A DNA stretch of 64,000 nucleotides, from NCBI GenBank assembly GCA_023428245.1, contig JAEYYX010000063.1, positions 61,740 to 125,739 of the forward strand. The letters run 5' to 3'. Shown in pieces: positions 7,261-14,509 of this stretch. How positions within the stretch are numbered: the first letter of the stretch is position 1; each line of letters opens with the position of its first letter. The stretch is from Pseudomonadota bacterium. Its GTDB lineage: Bacteria; Myxococcota_A; Polyangia; Polyangiales; Polyangiaceae. A program made the position numbers and the translations under genes. The notes under the pieces are model-generated. The model did no database searches. It saw only the letters and a list, made by a program, of their open reading frames with translations, and had not been told where the DNA came from.

Positions 7261-10200
7261 ATGACCCCCTACTCGCTGAAACAAACGCTCTCGGGAAAGA
7301 ACCTGGTCGTCGTCGGGGGCACCGGCTTCCTCGGTAAGGTTTGGCTCGCTTTGGTGCTGACCCGGTTCCCCGAAATCGGCCACATTTACCTGGTCGTTCG
7401 GCCCAAAGAGGGACAAGACGTGGAAGAGCGCTTCGTCTCGCGCATCCTAGGGAGTGAGGTCTTCGCGCCGCTTCGGGCTCAGCTCGGCGCGCGTTTCGAC
7501 GAATTCATTCGGGAGAAAGTGACTCCTATGGCGGGCGACGTGGCATCGCCCCTGTGCGGAATCAGCGCCGAGCTCCGAGCGCGGATGCGCGGAAAAATCG
7601 CTGCCCTGATCAACGTCGCGGGGATCGTCGACTTCGATCCTCCGCTTGACGAAGCGCTCAGCGTCAACGCGTTTGGCTGTCAGAATCTCGTGAGCCTAGC
7701 TCGCGATCTCAACACGACGCGCATCCTCCATACGAGCACTTGTTACACGGCCGGCGGGCGCACGGGTCGCGTACCCGAGGTCGACCCTAGGCAGTTTCCG
7801 TTTCCTCGCGCGGGACAGCTGGATCACCGTGAGTGGTCCCCTGATCGGGAGATCGCTGAGTGTCTGGACGTCATCGAACAGGCGCGCCACCGCGCGGACG
7901 ACGCGTTCCAGAAAAGCGCCTTCTTAGCTCAGGCAAAGAAAAATCTCGCGGAGCGCGACGAGCCGACGCGCGGCGCTGCGCTCGGGCGAGAGCTCGCCAA
8001 GGTGAAGCGCAAGTACGTCGAGGCGCAGCTTCGCGCTCTGGGCATGGAACGGGCACGCTTCTGGGGCTGGCCCAACACTTACACCTATACGAAGAGCATC
8101 GGCGAGCAGATCATCGCCTCGAGCGGGCTTGAGTTTACGATCGTGCGTCCGGCGATCGTCGAGTCGACTCTCGCATTCCCGTTCCCGGGCTGGAACGAGG
8201 GGATCAATACCAGCGCGCCCTTCATTTTCTTGATCCGCGAGGGCGGCCTCCAGGTCCCGGGTTCGACGAACAACCTCGACATGATCCCCTGTGATCTCGT
8301 CTGTTCGGCGATCTTGATCGCTACCGGAGAGCTCATCGATGGATCGCAAAAACCCGTCTATCAAGCCGCGGCCAGCGACACGAACCCTTGCACGATGGCT
8401 CGCTTCTTCGAGCTCTCTGGTTTGTACAAGCGAGAGTTCTATCAGCGCACCGGGCGCGGGGGACCTCTCCTTTCCAAGCTCCAAGAACACTTTGAAAGCG
8501 CGCTGCTCTCGAAGCAGGAGTATGAGGCCTACGGACCTCACTTTCTGGCGCGCAGCGCCGACTTCCTTGCGGCGCGGGTTTCGCCTCTCTCAAGAGGACC
8601 GCTTGCGCCGCTCGCCGGTAAGACGAGCTCGGGTCTTCGCTCTTTCGCCGAAGACCAAAGGCGGCTCGCGCGTGTGATGGACACGTTCCTGCCCTTCGTC
8701 GCCGAGTTTCACTACGTGTTCGAGACGAGGAACACGAGAGAGTCCTATCAGCGCTTGCCCGAAGCCGAGCGCGCCCTGGTGCCCTTCGAACCAGGTAAGA
8801 TCGACTGGCGCCGGTGGTTTCTCGATATCCATGCGCCGACCCTCGAGAAGCGCGTGTTTCCGCTCATGGAAGCGAAACGTCGTCGTCCGCCTCGCACGCC
8901 CGAGCGGCACGAGACCCTCGGCGCGATGCTCGAAGATCTTGCGGAACGGCATGGGCTCCGGGTCTGCCTGGGCCAGCTCGGTCCGGAGGGACGCCGCCGG
9001 CTCAGCTATCGGGAGCTCTTCGAGCTGAGCCAAGGGGTGGCGAGTCGTCTCAGCTCGGCCGGATTGGAAGAGCGAGATCGCGTGCTCTTGATCGGTGAGC
9101 CCGGAAGTGCTTGGGCCGCGGCATTTTTCGGCATTGTGCTGACTGGGGCGGCGGTTGTCCCGGTCCGGAGCGACGTTTCTCGAGCGGCGCTCGAACAGAT
9201 CCTAGCGCAAAGCGGGGTCCGCGCAGCGATCGCGGACGAGCGGAGTCTCCTCGGCCATCCGGAGCTGAATGTGCTCCGGCTCCTGCCCATGGCGAAATGT
9301 CTCGAGGCTGGCTCGGCTTTCTCCGTCCGTCCTGTCGCGGACAGCGCTCCGGCAGTCGTGAGTTTCTCACAAGGAGCGAAAGGTAGCCTAGAAGGTGTTG
9401 TGCTCACTCACGAAAACATCACCCAAGCGCTTGCGGCGCTGGCGCGCCCGGTGCCGATCGGAAGGGACGATCGGGTGATGGGCCTCTCGTCTCCGAGCGA
9501 CACAAGTGAGCTCCTGCTCGGGCTCCTTTTCCCTCTCTCGCGAGGAGCCCAGGTCCTCTATCCGGAAGAGCTCAGCGAGGAAAAAGTCCTCTTGGCCCTT
9601 CGCGAGGAGCGACCGACTGTCGTGCGGCCGGACGTGGCGCTCTTCGCTGCTTGTCTGCGTAAACTCGTCGCAGAGTCTTCGGGCGGTCGGCGAGGGCGCG
9701 CTCTCTTCGGAGTGCGTGCACGGGTGTCACGAACCGTCCGGACGAAGACGGGGCTCGAGTTCAGCGCTCTCCTCCTCGGTTCTTTGCATGAGCGGTTGGG
9801 CGGCAGCTTGCGCGCTTTCATCTCAGCCTCCGGCGTGCGCTCTCCGGAGCTCTTGGAGTGGCAAGGAGCTCTCGGCGTGTCCCACTATCAGACGCTGTTC
9901 TTGCCGAATCTTGGCGTGATCGGCTTCGCTCGACAGGGCGGGCGCAAAGCGAAGAAGGGTGCCTTCTTCCGGCCCCTCTACGGCATCGAGGTCGAGGTGC
10001 GGAGCGCGGGCGCTGATGGGGTCGGGGAGATCTGGATCCGCGGCTCGGAACTTCCGACGGAGTTCTTAGGCGACCCCGAGTGCCAGCTCGCGGGACGGGA
10101 TGGCTGGCGGTGGACGGGCCTGTGCGGCTCGCTGGAGGGCGATGGCCAGGTCTGCATCGCCGAGCCTTTGGCTGCTCCCGAGTCGCCGCAGGCTTCGAGC

Positions 10201-10284
10201 CTTGTTTCAAGCCTGAGCGGACGGACTATCCCGCGCGCGACGGCCCGCGCTCGGAGCGAGGACGACCGTCCGCTCGCAAACTAA
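7261..10284 (+). CDS. Fatty acyl-CoA reductase fused to degenerate acyl-adenylating domain
   Basis: A two-part protein of 1007 residues. The N-terminal ~550 residues are a male-sterility-type fatty acyl-CoA reductase: NAD(P) loop VVVGGTGFLGKVW near residue 15, active-site tyrosine/lysine in NTYTYTKSIGE near 275, and a C-terminal reductase lobe ending about WRRWFLDIHAPTLEKRVFPLM. It should reduce acyl-CoA to aldehyde or alcohol. Residues ~565-1000 resemble AMP-forming acyl-CoA ligases (HGLRVCLGQLG, SYRELFELSQGVA, GVVLTHENITQAL). The P-loop, normally SGTTGxPKG, reads SQGAKGSLEG, and the protein stops before the lobe that carries the GRxKD lysine. The ligase half is therefore probably not catalytic. 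ATG 7261 is used; TTG 7255 is also possible. Confidence 0.85.
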   Translation: MTPYSLKQTLSGKNLVVVGGTGFLGKVWLALVLTRFPEIGHIYLVVRPKEGQDVEERFVSRILGSEVFAPLRAQLGARFDEFIREKVTPMAGDVASPLCGISAELRARMRGKIAALINVAGIVDFDPPLDEALSVNAFGCQNLVSLARDLNTTRILHTSTCYTAGGRTGRVPEVDPRQFPFPRAGQLDHREWSPDREIAECLDVIEQARHRADDAFQKSAFLAQAKKNLAERDEPTRGAALGRELAKVKRKYVEAQLRALGMERARFWGWPNTYTYTKSIGEQIIASSGLEFTIVRPAIVESTLAFPFPGWNEGINTSAPFIFLIREGGLQVPGSTNNLDMIPCDLVCSAILIATGELIDGSQKPVYQAAASDTNPCTMARFFELSGLYKREFYQRTGRGGPLLSKLQEHFESALLSKQEYEAYGPHFLARSADFLAARVSPLSRGPLAPLAGKTSSGLRSFAEDQRRLARVMDTFLPFVAEFHYVFETRNTRESYQRLPEAERALVPFEPGKIDWRRWFLDIHAPTLEKRVFPLMEAKRRRPPRTPERHETLGAMLEDLAERHGLRVCLGQLGPEGRRRLSYRELFELSQGVASRLSSAGLEERDRVLLIGEPGSAWAAAFFGIVLTGAAVVPVRSDVSRAALEQILAQSGVRAAIADERSLLGHPELNVLRLLPMAKCLEAGSAFSVRPVADSAPAVVSFSQGAKGSLEGVVLTHENITQALAALARPVPIGRDDRVMGLSSPSDTSELLLGLLFPLSRGAQVLYPEELSEEKVLLALREERPTVVRPDVALFAACLRKLVAESSGGRRGRALFGVRARVSRTVRTKTGLEFSALLLGSLHERLGGSLRAFISASGVRSPELLEWQGALGVSHYQTLFLPNLGVIGFARQGGRKAKKGAFFRPLYGIEVEVRSAGADGVGEIWIRGSELPTEFLGDPECQLAGRDGWRWTGLCGSLEGDGQVCIAEPLAAPESPQASSLVSSLSGRTIPRATARARSEDDRPLAN

Positions 10285-10324
10285 ACGCCTTTGAGGCGCC
10301 CGAAGGATGTGGGAAGACTGCGCC

Positions 10325-11242
10325 ATGGATCCGAGTGTGCGAGACAAAATTGAGCGGGCCGTCCACGACCACGAGGTCATCCTTTTCATGAAGGGGACCC
10401 GCTCGGAACCGTCTTGCGGATTCTCGGCGCGGGCTGTGGAGGTCCTCGACGCTCTCATCGATGACTACCGGACAGTGGACGTTCTTTCTCACCCAGAGAT
10501 CCGCGAAGGTATCAAGGAGTTTTCCTCTTGGCCGACGATTCCGCAGCTCTACGTGCGAGGCAAGTTTGTCGGCGGTACTGACCTCATCTTGCAGAGCTTC
10601 GAGGATGGCTCTCTGTTCGAGACCCTTGGCCTCGAGCGCCCGACGGAGACCATTCCCCAGATCACCCTCTCACCTGCCGCGATCGAGGCCCTGTCCGGGT
10701 TTCTCACGGAGTCGGGCGATGTGGTGCTGATCGAGATCGACCGCCAGTTTCAGGCGGGACTTTCGGTCGGACCCGCTCCGAAAGGTTCGATTCAGCTGGA
10801 GGTCAGCGGGGTGCCGCTCGCTCTCGATCGGCTGAGCGCTGGCCGCGCCGAAGGTCTCGACATCGACTACGTCATGACCAAGGAAGGCGCCGCCTTCAAG
10901 GTGAAAAATCCGAACGAGCCGCCCCGGGTCAAACAGCTCTCGCCGGCCGGACTCAAGCGGCTCATCGATGAAAAGGAGTCCTTCGTGCTCATCGACGTGA
11001 GAACCGAGAGAGAATTCCAGACTGCACGTATTGAAGGGGGGCGTTTGCTCGACGAGTCCCTCCAGGCTGAGCTCGAGGCACTGCCTCGCGAGACGCCTCT
11101 CGTCTTTCAATGCCACCACGGTCACCGCAGCCAGCGCGCGGCGGAACACTTTCTCCAGAAGGGTTTTCGAGACGTCTCGAACCTTGTTGGCGGTATCGAC
11201 GCTTGGTCTCTCGAGATCGACCCGGGCGTTCCCCGTTACTGA
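10325..11242 (+). CDS. Monothiol glutaredoxin / A-type-carrier-like / rhodanese fusion
   Basis: A 305-residue three-domain protein. Residues 1-105 are a Grx4-type monothiol glutaredoxin with a CGFS active site at 31-34 and the TIPQLYVRGKFVGGTD glutathione/Fe-S surface. Residues ~115-200 resemble an IscA/HesB A-type carrier (ITLSPAAIEAL, LDIDYVMTKEGAAFKVKNPNEPP), but the three carrier cysteines are absent. Residues ~205-305 are a rhodanese domain with active Cys263 in CHHGHRS. The probable role is in Fe-S cluster trafficking or persulfide handling in the cytoplasm. It starts 40 nt after the acyl-CoA reductase stop and is probably the last gene of that transcript. ATG 10307 is an alternative start. 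Confidence 0.85.
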   Translation: MDPSVRDKIERAVHDHEVILFMKGTRSEPSCGFSARAVEVLDALIDDYRTVDVLSHPEIREGIKEFSSWPTIPQLYVRGKFVGGTDLILQSFEDGSLFETLGLERPTETIPQITLSPAAIEALSGFLTESGDVVLIEIDRQFQAGLSVGPAPKGSIQLEVSGVPLALDRLSAGRAEGLDIDYVMTKEGAAFKVKNPNEPPRVKQLSPAGLKRLIDEKESFVLIDVRTEREFQTARIEGGRLLDESLQAELEALPRETPLVFQCHHGHRSQRAAEHFLQKGFRDVSNLVGGIDAWSLEIDPGVPRY

Positions 11243-11255
11243 GAACGTCTCATTC

Positions 11256-11278
11256 GGCCCCGGACTTATTCCGGGGCC
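11256..11278. terminator. Bidirectional terminator hairpin containing a stop codon
   Basis: GGCCCCGGA (11256-11264) and TCCGGGGCC (11270-11278) form a perfect 9-bp stem with a 5-nt loop, between the convergent glutaredoxin-fusion and kinase genes. The kinase TAA stop (11266-11268, minus strand) lies in the loop, so the hairpin overlaps the last codons of the kinase. Confidence 0.7.
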
Positions 11279-13236
11279 TCGCTCCCGCCCTCTTTCGCCG
11301 AATGAGTGTAGGCGGGAGCTTTACGTGCCTCCGCGCGACGGATGGCTTCGGCGAGGGGAACGTCGGGCTTTCGAAGGCAAACGAAACAATCGTCGCGCCC
11401 GCTGGGACCGCAGCCGTCTATGGCTGCGAGCACCCGGAGTTTCGGGAGGCTTCGCTCGTCGGCGTCGGTCACGGCGCGCGGCAAGATGTCGCGGAAGTCG
11501 CCACAATACTGAGCGCGCTCAAGGTCGAGGGCGACAGCGAGCTCTCGGCTTGCTTGTTTCGAGAGATCTTTGTGACGGACCAGGCGCTGCGCCTTGGCCA
11601 CGACGGGCGTCATGTTGGGCTGGCCGAGATTGTCGCGCCAGACGTCGTAGATCAAATCGGCACCCACTTCGCCGAGGTAAGTGCGCGCGAAGGTGAGCGC
11701 ATCATCTACGGTCTCCCGCTGTTCAAGCATCAGACGCACGCTCGAGATGAGGTCTTGGTTCGTAGCGACCTGTGAGTCAAGTTTGACAGCTTTTGAGTAG
11801 AACTCGAGGGCCGCGGGATAATGACGGATGACGCCGAATCCGCGTCCAAGGGCGAGGAAGCGACGCGCAGCGATGAGGTTCCCTTGGGCTCGGGTGAGGT
11901 CGTCGGCCGAGCGCTCCGACCGGTTCAACTCGCGCTCTGTCAGCTTCCGGAGCGCCGTCAGAGCCTCTCGATCTCCGAGCTCGGCTCGGGTGAGCAGATT
12001 CGGATCGTCCGTCGGCGGAGCGGCTGGAATGACGGCTGGCGCTTCTTTGGGGGGAGTGGCCCGGGTCCCGAGCAGGGTCAGCGAAGCTCCGAGGGCGAGC
12101 CCCCCGAGGAGGGCTAGCACGGGGATGAAGAGGGGAAGTTTTCGACTCGAGCCCGGAAAGGCCACAGGGCGCAAGGAGAGCTCGCGGAGCTGATCGATGC
12201 GCGAGGCGCCCTGTGCGGTCACCGTAGGGAGGGTTCTCGATGCGGCGAGTACACCGGCAAGATCGAGCCGAGTGCCGGCGCTCGTGCGCGGAGTCGGAAG
12301 TTCGAAGTCGCAGCTGAGCGCGACTGCCGCGAAGTTCGCTGCCAGTGTGACAGCGCTGTCTAGGCGATCTTCCGGAGATTTTTCGAGGAGCTTCATCGTG
12401 AGCGCCGCTAGCTCGGGAGGCACCGTTTCGGGTAGCGGCCTCGGCGTATCCATCATCTGCGCGGTGAGGACGGCGACGACATCCGAGTTTCGGAAAGCAC
12501 TCGTCCCAGCGAGCATTTCGTAGAGGATCATGCCGAGCGCATAGAGATCCGCGCGGTAGTCCACGATGTCACCGCGCGCTTGCTCAGGAGCCATGTACTC
12601 GGGAGTTCCGAAGACGGTCCCTGCTCGCGTGATGCCAGGACGACTCTCGGCGGCGTCTCCTGCGATCTTTGCGATGCCGAAGTCGAGGACCTTGACGAAG
12701 TCATCATCGTCTTCGGTCGCAACGAGCATCACGTTGTCCGGTTTGAGATCGCGATGCACGATGCCGGCGCTGTGGGCTGCGACCAGAGCGGAGTTGATCT
12801 GCACGGCGATGCGGAAGGCGCGACTCGGGGGCATCGGCCCGGTGCGCTTGATCACTTGGGCGAGCCGCTCCCCATCAACGTACTCGAGCACCAGGAAAAA
12901 AGCGCCGCTCGGCAGCTGACCGAAGTCGCTCGCTGTGACGACTCCGGGATGATCGAGGCGTCCGAGCAGGACCGCCTCCCGCTCGAATCTCTGGACGAGG
13001 TCGGCGTCGAGCGTGTGCTGCGTGTGCAGCACCTTGAGCGCGACGCGCTTCTTCATGTGGACATGTTCGGCCTCGTACACGACGCCCATGCCCCCGCGCC
13101 CAATCAGGCGGCGGATCTGGTAGCGCTCTCCGACGATGTCCCCGACGCTGAAGCCGAGCGAAGTCTCATGCGCGGAGGGCTCGTTCGGGCTCACCAACGG
13201 GGACCTATAGCACAAGTCCCGGGGGGCGCCCTCCAC
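11266..13236 (-). CDS. Membrane-anchored Ser/Thr protein kinase
   Basis: A Hanks-type kinase of 656 residues. The kinase domain spans about residues 38-300: glycine loop IGRGGMGVVYEAEH, VAIK-equivalent VALKVL, catalytic loop HRDLKPDN, DFG in VLDFGIAKI and APE in YMAPEQARGD. All key residues are present, so it should be active. One membrane segment (LFIPVLALLGGLALGASLTL) follows near residue 370. The C-terminal ~250 residues are a helical, TPR-like region probably outside the cytoplasmic membrane, with a few cysteines near the end. It starts at GTG. No substrate or phosphatase gene is adjacent. Confidence 0.92.
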   Translation of the reverse strand: MEGAPRDLCYRSPLVSPNEPSAHETSLGFSVGDIVGERYQIRRLIGRGGMGVVYEAEHVHMKKRVALKVLHTQHTLDADLVQRFEREAVLLGRLDHPGVVTASDFGQLPSGAFFLVLEYVDGERLAQVIKRTGPMPPSRAFRIAVQINSALVAAHSAGIVHRDLKPDNVMLVATEDDDDFVKVLDFGIAKIAGDAAESRPGITRAGTVFGTPEYMAPEQARGDIVDYRADLYALGMILYEMLAGTSAFRNSDVVAVLTAQMMDTPRPLPETVPPELAALTMKLLEKSPEDRLDSAVTLAANFAAVALSCDFELPTPRTSAGTRLDLAGVLAASRTLPTVTAQGASRIDQLRELSLRPVAFPGSSRKLPLFIPVLALLGGLALGASLTLLGTRATPPKEAPAVIPAAPPTDDPNLLTRAELGDREALTALRKLTERELNRSERSADDLTRAQGNLIAARRFLALGRGFGVIRHYPAALEFYSKAVKLDSQVATNQDLISSVRLMLEQRETVDDALTFARTYLGEVGADLIYDVWRDNLGQPNMTPVVAKAQRLVRHKDLSKQASRELAVALDLERAQYCGDFRDILPRAVTDADERSLPKLRVLAAIDGCGPSGRDDCFVCLRKPDVPLAEAIRRAEARKAPAYTHSAKEGGSEAPE

Positions 13237-13249
13237 AGAAATCGTTCCC

Positions 13250-14344
13250 CTAGCTTGTGAGCAGTCGCGGCGACTTTCCGCTCGGCCCCTCGGACATGCC
13301 GCGACGAAGCACGAGCCTCTCTCCCGCCTCGCGCCCTCGTGAGTAAGCCTTCTCGTCGGTCTGGCTTCGCCCCCCGACCCGTCGGATGTGCGGATGACGC
13401 TTGCGCAAGTAACGGCCGAGCTCCGGGTCTCCCACCCAGACGAGGCCTTCGCCCTTGAGCGTCTTGTTCTCGCGGGCGAGCTTGTCCCGAAATCCTGTCA
13501 TGACGCCGAGCAGATAGCTCTCTCGATCGCGATTGCCTCGGAGGTTTTGGCTCCGTTTGTGGTCGCGCCAAGCTGCTTCCGCGGCGGATTGCAGAAAGTC
13601 GTGCACATAACTCGCGACCTCGAGGTTGCTCTCGGTTCCGCATGCTTCGAGGACGCTGCCGCTCTTACCTTCGAGCGGACGAAAGGCCGGGACGATGATG
13701 ATGTCGACGAAGAAGAACTCAGACAGGATGTTGGCGAGGGCCCGTTGCCAGGCCTTCCTCCTCCCCGTCGGGGTTCCGAAGTGCCGAAAGGAGTAAGGAG
13801 AATTTTTCTGATCCGCTTCGGTCAGATTGTGCTTGAGCATGAGCTTTCGGGCAGCGCTCATGGCGGACTCGGCCTCGTTTTGGTTCTCACTGGTGGCTAA
13901 TGCTAAGAGTCGCCGGACCCTCTCGAGCACTCGCGAGGTCTCCGAACCGGTGGTGTTCTCTCTCTCGCTTGGGATCCCGGTCGCTCGCGGATCGATCCCC
14001 CGCGCGCCGCAAACTTCTTGAAACAAGCTGCCGTGAGGAGGGGCGTCCCCGTGGCCGAGGACCTCAAAGACGAACTGATGGGCCATTTCGTGCTTGAGCA
14101 CTTCCACGAGCACCCCCCAGCGCCCTCTGAGGAGGGACTCATTCAGGGACAGGGTGCGGGTCGCTCCGTTCCAGAAACCGAGGTGCTTGCTTCCTTGGCT
14201 CCACTCCAGGAGCGGCATTCTGAGGCGCCCCCCAAAGAGCGAAGCGTTCAGCGCCACATAGTTCTCTTGGACTTCTCGGAGCGCGATCCGAAGCAAGTGC
14301 GCGGAGAGCGCGGCGTCGTGGTTGTCGGGACTAGGGTTCGTCAT
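13250..14344 (-). CDS. SprT-like metalloprotease domain with DUF2786
   Basis: Two recognisable parts. The N-terminal half is SprT-like: LNASLFGGRL, then VLKHEMAHQF with the zinc-binding HExxH, then HGSLFQEVCGARG, which supplies the third ligand region. The C-terminal half is DUF2786 (VRRLLALATSENQNEAESAMSAARKLMLKHNL) with the usual tail (AYSRGREAGERLVL). SprT/Spartan-type proteases act on DNA-crosslinked proteins in some organisms, so a role in DNA-protein handling is possible but not shown here. The ATG at 14344 just precedes the conserved region; upstream in-frame starts at 14407 and 14431 exist. No good Shine-Dalgarno sequence is visible. Confidence 0.75.
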   Translation of the reverse strand: MTNPSPDNHDAALSAHLLRIALREVQENYVALNASLFGGRLRMPLLEWSQGSKHLGFWNGATRTLSLNESLLRGRWGVLVEVLKHEMAHQFVFEVLGHGDAPPHGSLFQEVCGARGIDPRATGIPSERENTTGSETSRVLERVRRLLALATSENQNEAESAMSAARKLMLKHNLTEADQKNSPYSFRHFGTPTGRRKAWQRALANILSEFFFVDIIIVPAFRPLEGKSGSVLEACGTESNLEVASYVHDFLQSAAEAAWRDHKRSQNLRGNRDRESYLLGVMTGFRDKLARENKTLKGEGLVWVGDPELGRYLRKRHPHIRRVGGRSQTDEKAYSRGREAGERLVLRRGMSEGPSGKSPRLLTS

Positions 14345-14509
14345 TTTCGCGCGGGAGCGAGGGTCGCGGCGGGCTATTCGAGCGGAGGGCGGCGAGGGGC
14401 CTTTCATAGCCCGAAGCGGCGCGGCAAGCACAAGGACGACGGGGCCTATGACGAGCAGCGCTCATTTTTGCGATTCACTCCCGCCCGAGGGAGCGTAGGC
14501 TGGTCGCGC

